Shown: in pieces, positions 30,740 to 38,340 of the stretch
Layout of the letters: the number at the start of each line of letters is the position of its first letter
Numbering within the stretch: the stretch's first letter is position 1
Source of the DNA: Nocardioides sp. W7
GTDB taxonomy: Bacteria; Actinomycetota; Actinomycetes; Propionibacteriales; Nocardioidaceae
DNA length: 64,000 nt
NCBI RefSeq assembly: GCF_022919075.1
Contig: NZ_CP095078.1
Coordinates: 3,968,001-4,032,000 of the forward strand
Direction: 5' to 3'
The notes under the pieces: model-generated
Told to the model about the DNA's origin: nothing
Databases searched by the model: none
The model's input: the letters and a program-made list of their open reading frames with translations, nothing else
Position numbers and translations under genes: made by a program

Positions 30740-31447
30740 CTCCGCCTCGCGGCGCCGCCAGGTCGCGGCCACCTCGCGGGTCACCGGGCCGGGCGCCGGG
30801 AGCTCACGCTCGTCCCAGCGAATGACCCCCTGGACGTCGCGGGTGGTGCTGACCAGGAACACCTCGTCGGCCCGCTCCCGCACCGTCGCGATCGGCTCGT
30901 CGACCTCGCGGCCGCCGTACCACTCCAGGACGAGCGCGCGGGTGACGCCCGGCAGGCAGCCACTCGCCAGGGTCGGGGTGCGCAGCTCGCCGTCGACGAC
31001 GTAGAAGACGTTGGTGGTGGTGCCCTCGCAGAGGTCGCCGGCCAGGTTGGCGAAGACCGCCTCCCCCGCGCCGCGGGCGTGGGCGAGCGCGAGGACGTTC
31101 TCGGCGTACGCCGTCGCCTTCAGCCCGGCCAGCGCCGCTCGCTCGTTGCGCGGCCAGGGCGCGGTTGCGACCGTTGTCGTCTCCGGGTGCGCGGCCATCG
31201 CCGAGGCCGTCACCGTGACGACCCCGGGACCGGTGCAGGTGATCCGGAGCCGGCCCAGCGGCAGGTGCTCACCAGCAAGTGCGTCGGCCACCTGGCGTCG
31301 TACGCCGTCCTCGTCGAGCGGCGGCAGCCCGACCGCCGCCGCTCCGTGCGCGAGCCGCGCGAGGTGGAGGTCGAGCGCGAACGGCCGCCCCTCGACGACC
31401 TTGACCGCCTCGAAGACCCCGTCGCCCGCTGCGACCTGCGCTTTCAC
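30725..31447 (-). CDS. Aminotransferase class IV (aminodeoxychorismate lyase-like)
   Basis: 240 aa. Fold-type IV PLP enzyme: GDGVFEAVKVVEGRPFALDLHLARL at the start (read as the GxFE and RLxRL motifs), the PLP lysine in ALAGLKATAYAENVLAL (GLK-TAYAEN), EAVFANLAGDLCEGTTTNVF (cofactor-binding EGxxxNxF) and CLPGVTRALVLEW (LPGVTR). The order fits 4-amino-4-deoxychorismate lyase PabC or a related branched-chain/D-amino-acid aminotransferase; the substrate cannot be settled from motifs. It is short for the family but complete. It is convergent with the SsgA-family gene. Confidence 0.85.
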   Translation of the reverse strand: MKAQVAAGDGVFEAVKVVEGRPFALDLHLARLAHGAAAVGLPPLDEDGVRRQVADALAGEHLPLGRLRITCTGPGVVTVTASAMAAHPETTTVATAPWPRNERAALAGLKATAYAENVLALAHARGAGEAVFANLAGDLCEGTTTNVFYVVDGELRTPTLASGCLPGVTRALVLEWYGGREVDEPIATVRERADEVFLVSTTRDVQGVIRWDERELPAPGPVTREVAATWRRREAELLGP

Positions 31448-31581
31448 ACCGTCACCCTAGGAGTCGTGGGCCCCACAAACCTGGGTTCATCGGGCGGGCA
31501 ACACGCCGACACCCGGATTTGGCACGCCCCAGGCCGTGGGTTAATGTTCTCACGCACTCAGGGCCACGGCCCAGGGAGCAG

Positions 31582-31654
31582 GCGGACATAGCTCAGTTGG
31601 TAGAGCGCAACCTTGCCAAGGTTGAGGTCGCGAGTTCGAGTCTCGTTGTCCGCT
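31582..31654 (+). tRNA. tRNA-Gly (anticodon GCC)
   Basis: 73 bases. Acceptor GCGGACA/TGTCCGC plus T, anticodon stem CAACC/GGTTG with loop TTGCCAA giving GCC, T arm CGAGTTCGAGTCTCG. First of a three-tRNA cluster. Confidence 0.93.
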
Positions 31655-31688
31655 CGGAGAGGTCTCTCTCTTGGTTTGACCTCCTATT

Positions 31689-31759
31689 GGTGGAGTGGCC
31701 GAGAGGCGAGGCAACGGACTGCAAATCCGTCTACACGGGTTCAAATCCCGTCTCCACCT
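31689..31759 (+). tRNA. tRNA-Cys (anticodon GCA)
   Basis: 71 bases. Acceptor GGTGGAG/CTCCACC plus T, anticodon stem ACGGA/TCCGT with loop CTGCAAA giving GCA, T arm ACGGGTTCAAATCCCGT. Second of the cluster. Confidence 0.93.
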
Positions 31760-31760
31760 C

Positions 31761-31832
31761 GGGCGATTGGCGCAGTGGTAGCGCGCTTCCTTGACACGGA
31801 AGAGGTCACTGGTTCAAACCCAGTATCGCCCA
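31761..31832 (+). tRNA. tRNA-Val (anticodon GAC)
   Basis: 72 bases. Acceptor GGGCGAT/ATCGCCC plus A, anticodon loop TTGACAC giving GAC, T arm CTGGTTCAAACCCAG. It begins one base after tRNA-Cys and is very similar to the tRNA-Val(CAC) at 30153. Confidence 0.93.
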
Positions 31833-31845
31833 CCAGCACTATCGG

Positions 31846-31876
31846 CCCCTGACCTGCGAAATGCGGGTTCGGGGCC
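31846..31876 (+). terminator. Terminator of the tRNA cluster
   Basis: GGCCCCTGACCTGC and GCGGGTTCGGGGCC form an imperfect stem around GAAAT, 14 bases after tRNA-Val(GAC), followed by TTCTTCATT. Confidence 0.6.
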
Positions 31877-31950
31877 TTCTTCATTCCTGGTCGGTGGCCA
31901 ATATGTAGCCAGTGGTTCCGCGTCCACGTCGGGTCGTTGTCCCACTCCGG

Positions 31951-32139
31951 ACCGGCGGTAGCCGAGCGTTCGCCAACCGTCGCAGCGGCGAGACGGCCGT
32001 AGCTGGCCGACACCGACTCATCGACCGGCAGCGCGTCGAAGCGCTGCTGCAGAAGGCCCAGACGCCTCAGTCGCTCCGCTCGCACGTCAGTGGTCTTGGC
32101 GACGAGGACGCCGAAGTTCAGCTCGGCCGCGACGACACG
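31951..32139 (-). pseudogene. PIN-domain (VapC-like) toxin fragment
   Basis: The minus strand reads RVVAAELNFGVLVAKTTDVR, then RLRRLGLLQQRFDALPVDES and SASYGRLAAATV, which matches the middle of VapC PIN toxins (AEL with its glutamate, the F-x-PLPVD segment, and A-x-AYGRLAA). The N-terminal DxSv start and the C-terminal DLLIAATA and TRN-x-DF part are missing; downstream sequence is unrelated and runs into the tRNA cluster. No antitoxin is adjacent. It is a remnant and is not expected to be functional. Confidence 0.5.
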
Positions 32140-32244
32140 CTGACCGAGCCTTCTCCCCCTGGCGTCTCAGGACACTGCTCCAGGCCTCAACCCGGATGGT
32201 CGCGATGCCGAAACCTCTGAGACCAACGCACGGGTGTCACCCGC

Positions 32245-34353
32245 GTGGAGTCACCTGAGCTGGAGGTCGAGATGGGGGCAGGCGAGTCTGCGCTGCGTCG
32301 AAGCACGGAGCTGAACGGAGAGGCGGACGCTCTCTTCGACCTGGTCCAGCAGAAGCGCCAGCTCGCGCACAACTTCGCGGCGGCTTGTCATTCGGAGCAG
32401 GAGTTGGCCGAGATCGTGCGCCCGCTCTCGGTGCTGGGCTGGACTGTCCTGGAGGACCGGCGGTGGCCCGGATCGAAGCGGGCGAACGTCGACTTCCTCC
32501 TCGTCGGGCCCGGCGGGGTCGTCGTACTCGACGCAAAGCACTGGGCCGAGCTGGAGATCCGCAACGGGGTCGTCTTTCGGGGTGACGCTCGCGAGGATGA
32601 CGAGGTCGCGAAGCTGGCTCGGCTCGTCGGCAGCATCGTGGAGTCCATCGCGGACACCGGCCTGGCCGCAGCCGCCGTCAGCGCGGCGATGGTGTTCACC
32701 AGTCACGCCGTGCGGGCCACCGCGGTCGGGCCGGTCACGGTCGTTGGGGCGGGGCAGGTGGTCGCCTGGCTGGCGGGGTTGCGTCAGCGCTTCACCGGGG
32801 ACCAGGTCACCGTCGTGGCCGCTGCCATCGCCCGGGCGTGCCCGGAGATCGACGGCGATCCGTTACGTCCGACGCCCGCCCCGGTGAAGGTCCAGCCCCG
32901 GCGACTCGCGGAGCCATCCCCCGCACTGATCGATGTCGAGGCGATCACCCAGTCGTTGCTGGAGAGCGCACTGGCGGGGCCGATCGAGGACTGGATGACG
33001 TTCCTGCACCCCGACCAGAACAAGCTGGTCCGTTCCCACTGGAACGGGCCGGCACGGATCCGAGGACCGGCGGGTACCGGCAAGACGGTCGTGGGTCTCC
33101 ACCGTGCCGTCTATCTCGCCGAGCGGACCGACCGTCCCGTGCTGGTCACGTCCTTCGTGAAGACCCTCCCCGTCGTGCTCTCGTCGTTGGCCACACGGCT
33201 GTCCCCCAACGCCGCCGAGAGGATCGAGTTCGTCGGCGTGCATGCCCTGGCGTTCCGCGCTCTTGAGCGGACGGGACAGAAGATCCGGCTCGACCAGAAG
33301 GGCGCCGACCGAGCCTTCCAGGAGGCCTGGCGACGCACGGACGCGGCCACCAAGCTTGGTGCCGTCGACGAACGAGCGTCGTACTGGAAGGAGGAGATCG
33401 ACTGCGTCATCAAGGGGCGGGGCCTCACCGAGTTCGGCGACTATCGCGAGCTGCGTCGCGTCGGCCGCAAGACTCCCCTGCAGGCCGCTGACCGAGCGCA
33501 CGTCTGGGACCTCTACTCCGCGTACGAGGCCGAGCTCGCCGAGCAGGGCATCCAGGACTTCAACGACCTGCTGATTCGGGCCAAGGCGGCCGTCGACACC
33601 TATCCCGACCTCTTCACCTACAGCGCGGTCATCGTCGACGAGGTCCAGGACCTCAACCTGGCGGCGTTCCGGTTCCTCGCGGCCCTCGCCGGGGACGGCC
33701 CGGACCGCCTCCTGATCATCGGCGACGGCCAGCAGTCGGTCTATCCAGGCGGGTTCACCCTGAGCGAGGCAGGCATCAGCGTCGCCGGTCGCGGCACGGT
33801 GCTGCGCGTCAACTACCGCAACACCCGCGAGATCCTCGAGGAGGCCGCGCGACTCGTCTCGACCGACACCTTCGAGGACCTCGACGGGCTGCCCGAGCCG
33901 GGACGTCGCGACGCCGAGGTCCCGCGCCGTGGCTACCAGCCGGTCCGGTGGATGGCCGAACGCCAGGCGGGACTCGACTCGGCCCTGCGCCTGCAGCTGA
34001 CGCGCACTCACGCGATGGGCGTGCCCTGGGGTGACCTCGCCGTCCTGGTCGAACGCCGGTGGGACGTCCGCCGCTACGAGCGGACGCTCCGCAACGCCGG
34101 CATCCCCCACGTCGACCTCAGGGAGTACGACGGCCGGACGACGGACGAGGTCAAGCTCGGCACCTTCAAGCGGGCGAAGGGACTCGACTTCAAGTACGTC
34201 CTGATGCCCGGACTCCGCACCGGGCCGCCCGAGATGTCTCCCGGGGAGACGAGCGACTCGTACGCCGAGCGCTGCGAGCGACTCCGGCGGGAGCTGTACG
34301 TCGGCATGACGCGGGCCCGAGACGGACTGTGGCTGGGCTACCTCCGGTCGTAG
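32245..34353 (+). CDS. NERD-domain SF1 (UvrD-like) helicase
   Basis: 702 aa. Residues about 50 to 170 are a NERD nuclease-related domain (LGWTVLEDRRWPGSKRANVD, FLLVGPGGVVVLDAKHW, with the Asp and D-x-K of the PD-(D/E)xK fold). A superfamily 1 helicase follows: ARIRGPAGTGKTVVGLHRAV (motif I), VIVDEVQDLNLAAFRFL (motif II, DEVQD), LLIIGDGQQSVYPGGF (motif III), VLRVNYRNTREI (motif IV), GTFKRAKGLDFKYVLMPG (motif V) and LYVGMTRARDGLW (motif VI). All motifs are intact. It probably acts in DNA repair, or in defence as part of an isolated NERD-helicase. GTG start at 32245; an internal ATG at 32272 is an alternative. Confidence 0.85.
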   Translation: MESPELEVEMGAGESALRRSTELNGEADALFDLVQQKRQLAHNFAAACHSEQELAEIVRPLSVLGWTVLEDRRWPGSKRANVDFLLVGPGGVVVLDAKHWAELEIRNGVVFRGDAREDDEVAKLARLVGSIVESIADTGLAAAAVSAAMVFTSHAVRATAVGPVTVVGAGQVVAWLAGLRQRFTGDQVTVVAAAIARACPEIDGDPLRPTPAPVKVQPRRLAEPSPALIDVEAITQSLLESALAGPIEDWMTFLHPDQNKLVRSHWNGPARIRGPAGTGKTVVGLHRAVYLAERTDRPVLVTSFVKTLPVVLSSLATRLSPNAAERIEFVGVHALAFRALERTGQKIRLDQKGADRAFQEAWRRTDAATKLGAVDERASYWKEEIDCVIKGRGLTEFGDYRELRRVGRKTPLQAADRAHVWDLYSAYEAELAEQGIQDFNDLLIRAKAAVDTYPDLFTYSAVIVDEVQDLNLAAFRFLAALAGDGPDRLLIIGDGQQSVYPGGFTLSEAGISVAGRGTVLRVNYRNTREILEEAARLVSTDTFEDLDGLPEPGRRDAEVPRRGYQPVRWMAERQAGLDSALRLQLTRTHAMGVPWGDLAVLVERRWDVRRYERTLRNAGIPHVDLREYDGRTTDEVKLGTFKRAKGLDFKYVLMPGLRTGPPEMSPGETSDSYAERCERLRRELYVGMTRARDGLWLGYLRS

Positions 34354-34414
34354 TCGAAAGCGCCAGGTTCCGACCCACCGGCGGTGCAGCGTGAGTGCCT
34401 GGCCGGCTCGTCCC

Positions 34415-36475
34415 TCAGCGACGCACGCGTACGACGCCCGCCACCGCGTCTCGCTCGGACGCGGAGACCGACGACGCCACCCGGACCTCGAACGTCCGGC
34501 TGCTGCCCGCCCTGGCCAAGGCCGTCCTCGTGACCTTGACGGTCAGGAGCGTCGAAGCGCCCGGCCGCAGGGCGCCGGTGCGGTAGCGGCCGGCGACGAC
34601 CGCCTTGGTGACGTTCCGGCCGCCGACCAGGTAGGTCACCTTGAACTTGCGGTTCTTCGGCATGCCCCGCAGGACCAGCCGATCCGCGACGTTGCCCCGG
34701 TTCGTGATCCGGACCTCGAACGTGGCACGCCGGTCCCGGCCGGTCAGCTTCTCGATCACTCGCTGGCTCGAGAGCGCGTAACGACCGTCGCCCACGAACC
34801 TCCCGCCCGGAGTTCGCACGGCCGCGTCGGGCCGACCCTGCGTCACGGGCGGCACCGGGCCGGGACCCGGGCCGGGTGCGGGGCCGGGGCCGGGGGCCGG
34901 GCCAGGACCGGGTCCGCCGACCGGGGTCACGGTCAGGGTCTGGGTGGCGGTGCCGGTGTTCTGCGCCGCGTCGGTCACGGCGGCGACCACCGGATGGGCC
35001 CCGACGGGGAGCGTGGTCGCGCTGACGCTCCAACGGCCGCCGGGCTGGACGACCGCGGTGAGGTCCTGACCAGCGACCGTCACCCGCACCGTCGTCCCGG
35101 CCCGCTCGGCGCTGGAGCCCGCGATCCACGGCGACGTGTCGACGGTCGACGTCGCGGCGCCACCGTCGATGCTCACCACCGGGACGGTCAGGTCCACCGT
35201 GAGGACCTGGACCGCGGACCCCTGGTTCCCGGCCGCGTCGTCGCCGGACGCCACCACCGCATGAGCATCCTCGGTCAGCGGCGACGCGATGACGGCCCAC
35301 AGGCCACCGGCCCCGACCACCGCCGCCAACGTCTGTCCCCCGACGGTGACCCGGACCTCGGACCCCGCCGGCTCCGTCGTCGATCCGGTGATCGTCGGCG
35401 TCGTGTCCTTCGTCGCGCCGGCGTCGCCACCGTCGATGTTCAAGCTCGGCGCAGACACGTCGACGGTCAGGGCCTGCTCCGCGCTGCCCGTGTTCTGCGA
35501 CCCGTCGGTGCTGGACGCGACGACGGTGTGCGTCCCCTCGCTCAGTGCGTTCGCGGACACACTCCACGCCCCGCCGGCGCCGACGGTGGCGGCGAGAGTC
35601 TGGCCCGCGACCGAGACCGTGACGCGTCGGCCGGGCGCCTCGTCCGTCGTACCGGCGATCGCAGGGGTGGTGTCGCTCGTGGAGCGTCCCGATCCCCCGG
35701 CGATGGTCACCACCGGGGCAGTCAGGTCGTCGATGGGCTCGGTGACCGGACTGTTGGCCAGGGCAACCGTGCTCGAGGTGAGGGCGCGGCCCTTCAGGGA
35801 GGCCCCCTCGCCGAACGAGATCACACCGGCACCGAGGAACGTCCCGACGAGCTTCGCGCCGGCACCGAAGGACACGGCGCCGAGGACCTGCCAGTAGACG
35901 TTGTTCGCCAGGGCGCCGTCGGTCAGGACGACCTTGGTCGCGGCAGCGGAGCTGAACGCCGCACCGATCTGGAAGACGAAGACCGCGCTCGAGTCGCCGT
36001 CCGCGTCGAGGGTCATGGTGCCCGTGTTCGTGAACGCCGCAGCCGTGCTGTGGACGCCCGGCTTGATGGTCTTCCCAGCCTGGTCGCCGGCGAACGTGTC
36101 CGTGCTCGTCTGGGCGGCTGCGGCGTCGTACGCGTCCTGACGGTCGGCCTGCGCCTGTTCCGCAGCGGCGTCCTTGTCGTGGATGACGCCCTTCGTCGTC
36201 CCGGGTGGGAAGCCGGCGATCACTCCGGTGGGGCTGAGGCCGAGGTGGCCGTCGAGGACCGTGGCGGTGCCGGTGTTCGAGACGCCGGCGCCGGCCAGGA
36301 CCGAGTAGGCGGCGGCGGAGCCCAGGCTCACGAACGCGCCCGTCGGCGGGTCCGCCGCGACTGCGGGCGGAGCCGCGAGCTGGCCGGCGAGCAGCAGCCC
36401 ACAGACCGCGACTCCCACCCCCGCCATCCCGGATCTGGTGGAGCTCTGACGGGCGAGGCGGGCGCTACGGCTCAT
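34415..36475 (-). CDS. Secreted ice-binding-like (DUF3494) protein with three Ig-like repeats
   Basis: 686 aa. The signal peptide is about residues 1 to 41 (GVAVCGLLLAGQLAAPPAVA-A). Residues 45 to 245 are a DUF3494 ice-binding-like beta-solenoid (FVSLGSAAAYSVLAGAGVSN, LGLSPTGVIAGFPPG, TLDADGDSSAVFVFQIG). Three Ig-like repeats of about 95 residues follow (PVVTIAGG, PSLNIDGG, PVVSIDGG, each with TxDTTP or TVDTSP and VxVAGQ/VGGQTL motifs). A Gly-Pro hinge (about 540 to 570) leads to a C-terminal domain with FEVRITNRGNVADRL. No sortase motif or membrane anchor is seen. DUF3494 proteins bind ice or act as adhesins. It is a single leftward gene, convergent with the NERD-helicase. Confidence 0.83.
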   Translation of the reverse strand: MSRSARLARQSSTRSGMAGVGVAVCGLLLAGQLAAPPAVAADPPTGAFVSLGSAAAYSVLAGAGVSNTGTATVLDGHLGLSPTGVIAGFPPGTTKGVIHDKDAAAEQAQADRQDAYDAAAAQTSTDTFAGDQAGKTIKPGVHSTAAAFTNTGTMTLDADGDSSAVFVFQIGAAFSSAAATKVVLTDGALANNVYWQVLGAVSFGAGAKLVGTFLGAGVISFGEGASLKGRALTSSTVALANSPVTEPIDDLTAPVVTIAGGSGRSTSDTTPAIAGTTDEAPGRRVTVSVAGQTLAATVGAGGAWSVSANALSEGTHTVVASSTDGSQNTGSAEQALTVDVSAPSLNIDGGDAGATKDTTPTITGSTTEPAGSEVRVTVGGQTLAAVVGAGGLWAVIASPLTEDAHAVVASGDDAAGNQGSAVQVLTVDLTVPVVSIDGGAATSTVDTSPWIAGSSAERAGTTVRVTVAGQDLTAVVQPGGRWSVSATTLPVGAHPVVAAVTDAAQNTGTATQTLTVTPVGGPGPGPAPGPGPAPGPGPGPVPPVTQGRPDAAVRTPGGRFVGDGRYALSSQRVIEKLTGRDRRATFEVRITNRGNVADRLVLRGMPKNRKFKVTYLVGGRNVTKAVVAGRYRTGALRPGASTLLTVKVTRTALARAGSSRTFEVRVASSVSASERDAVAGVVRVRR

Positions 36476-36925
36476 GGAGTTGCCTTCGATTGAGGCACCA
36501 CGATCATCCGGCTGGTCGTCCAGGCGAGCGGTCCCGAGGTTGCCTACGTTCGGACCATAACCCGCGAGCCGACCAAGTCACCCATGGCAACGCGCACGGG
36601 GCGTACGACGTCCTCTCCGTCAACGACGCGAGCGGGAGAGCATCCACCGCCCAACTGGCCGCCGACAGGTTCACGATCACGATGGTCTCGAACGCTGACC
36701 ACACCGACCACCACCTCTCCATCAGGACCCCCGAGGCGAAGGACAGGAGGAGCCAGGTGTGCACGATCGACAAGCAGGTCAAGAAGAGGCGGCTCGCGCT
36801 GAGCGTGCCCTACGCCAGGATCGGGCGGTCGTCGCGCCCGCGGTACTGGCAGGCTGCGGAGCACAGCACCCCGGCTGCCGGCGAGTCAGGGTTCGCACCC
36901 CACCACCGCGGGTACCCTCCCGCGC
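36476..36925. other. Intergenic region with a weak coding remnant
   Basis: No solid gene. A rightward open frame from about 36577 to 36860 has protein-like content (YDVLSVNDASGRASTAQLAA, SQVCTIDKQVKKRRLALSVP), resembling the C-terminal part of small secreted actinobacterial proteins. It lacks a signal peptide and a plausible start and runs into the next gene. It may be the end of a decayed gene. Confidence 0.35.
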
Positions 36926-37312
36926 ATGCTCCCCTCCCCTCGCCGCTGCGCGGTCCCGGCCCGCATCCTCGGCGTGCTGCTCGTCGCCACCCTCGCCTTC
37001 GCGGGACCCGCCCCCGCCCAGGCCCAGAGCCAGGAGTCGCCCCGGGCCGCGGCGAAGTCCGCCCGCCAGTGCCTGCCTGACGCGACACCGAAGAAGTCCC
37101 TGGTCGTCAGGGGGAAGCTGAGCTGCAAGCGGGCACGGGGCATCTACCCGAGCGCCGTGGAGACGGCCGCCCACACGAAGGAGCTCGGCCTGCGGACGTT
37201 CCGCTTCCAGGGATTCCGGTGCACCCTGCGCGCCGGGGACGGGTTCCGCTTCACCTGTCGCGACCGCGACGGGAAGCCGCGGCGCTCCTTCACCGTGAAG
37301 TACGTGTCGTAG
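36926..37312 (+). CDS. Small secreted protein
   Basis: 128 aa. The N-terminal signal peptide (RILGVLLVATLAFAGPAPAQAQS, shortened here to the hydrophobic core) has an AQA-type cleavage site near residue 34. The mature part has four cysteines (QCLP, LSCKRA, FRCTL, FTCRDR) that could form two disulfides, and a basic C-terminus. No family is recognised. The middle (GIYPSAVETAAHTKELGLRTFR) is conserved-looking. The next gene begins four bases after the stop, so the two may be co-transcribed. Confidence 0.68.
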   Translation: MLPSPRRCAVPARILGVLLVATLAFAGPAPAQAQSQESPRAAAKSARQCLPDATPKKSLVVRGKLSCKRARGIYPSAVETAAHTKELGLRTFRFQGFRCTLRAGDGFRFTCRDRDGKPRRSFTVKYVS

Positions 37313-37316
37313 CAGG

Positions 37317-38330
37317 GTGACGGCACTTCCCGGCCCACCTCCGGCAACCTGGAACGCCCTGGCCCTGCAGGCCCGCAACGTCTTCGCCACCCACACCTGG
37401 GCGAGCACGTGGTGGGACGAGTACGGCGCCGGCGCCGTACCGCACGTCCTGTACGACGACCCCGTGCGACCGCGCATCGTGCTCCCCCTCCAGGCGACCG
37501 GCCGGCTGCTGCGCCAGGTCCGCTGGATCGGCCACGGCCCGGCGGACCTGCTGGGACCGGTGTGCGCCCCGGAGGACCTCGGCCTGGCGGCGCCGCTGCT
37601 CCGGAAGGCGTTGGCAGCAGGTGACCTGCGCACCGATGTCGTCCTGCTCCAGGACGGCCCGGTCGCGGCGCCCTGGTGGCAGGAGCTGGAGACCCGTCCG
37701 GTCAGCACCGAGGGGTGCCCGGTGGTCCGGTTCACCCCGGGTCAGGACTGGCCGCAGTGGCTCGCCGAGAAGAGCAAGAACTTCCGCTACCAGGTCACCA
37801 AGAAGCGCGCCGTCCTGGAGCGGGGCCACGAGGTGTCCTTCCGGCTGGCCACGGCCGAGACCTTCGACGACGATCTCGCCGCCCTGTTCACCCTCCACGA
37901 CGCTCGGTGGCAGGGCGAGAGCCCGCTGACCGAGCCCCGGCAGCGCCGGTTCACCTCGGCGTTCGCGGCCGCCGCGCTCGAGCAGGACTGGCTGCGGCTG
38001 TGGACGATGAGCCTGGACGGGCGCTGCGTCGCCGCGCTGCTGGGCTTCCGCTTCGGGCCGGACTTCTACTGCTACCAGTTCGGGCGCGACCCCGCCCTGG
38101 AGCGGGAGTCGGTCGGCTTCGTGCTGCTGACCCACGTCGTGCGCGACGCCATCGAATCGGGTGCCGCCGAGTTCCGCTTCCTGCGCGGCGACGAGGACTA
38201 CAAGCACCGCTTCGCCACGCACGACGCGGGGATCGCCACGGTCGCGGTCCCGCTGGGGGTCCGCGGCCGAGTCGCGGTGGCCATGGCGGCGCGCCGGCGC
38301 AGTCGTCCGGACGTCGTGCCGGCGAGCTGA
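37317..38330 (+). CDS. GNAT-fold acetyltransferase of the BioF2/CelD-like family
   Basis: 337 aa. The pattern is that of two-lobed GNAT proteins attached to polysaccharide clusters: an N-terminal lobe with NVFATHTWASTWWDEYG and VLPLQATGRLLRQVRWIGHG, then a central WLAEKSKNFRYQVTKKRAVL (helix with the SKNxRxxxxKxxR signature) and LFTLHDARWQGESPL, then the second lobe with LGFRFGPDFYCYQFGRDPAL and AEFRFLRGDEDYKHRF (the R-GxExYKxxF end motif). It probably acylates a glycan or glycolipid. It is convergent with the flippase at the end of the exopolysaccharide operon. GTG start; the ribosome site is weak. Confidence 0.78.
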   Translation: MTALPGPPPATWNALALQARNVFATHTWASTWWDEYGAGAVPHVLYDDPVRPRIVLPLQATGRLLRQVRWIGHGPADLLGPVCAPEDLGLAAPLLRKALAAGDLRTDVVLLQDGPVAAPWWQELETRPVSTEGCPVVRFTPGQDWPQWLAEKSKNFRYQVTKKRAVLERGHEVSFRLATAETFDDDLAALFTLHDARWQGESPLTEPRQRRFTSAFAAAALEQDWLRLWTMSLDGRCVAALLGFRFGPDFYCYQFGRDPALERESVGFVLLTHVVRDAIESGAAEFRFLRGDEDYKHRFATHDAGIATVAVPLGVRGRVAVAMAARRRSRPDVVPAS

Positions 38331-38340
38331 CGGCCCCGCG

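Noticed and set aside
31741..32085. Leftward 114-codon frame overlapping the tRNA cluster as an intact gene
   Set aside because: It runs through tRNA genes; only the PIN-like middle part has protein content and is treated as a fragment.
36490..37080. Rightward frame between the adhesin gene and the small secreted protein
   Set aside because: Protein-like only in the middle; its start abuts the divergent gene and it overlaps the next gene, so it is listed only as a possible remnant.
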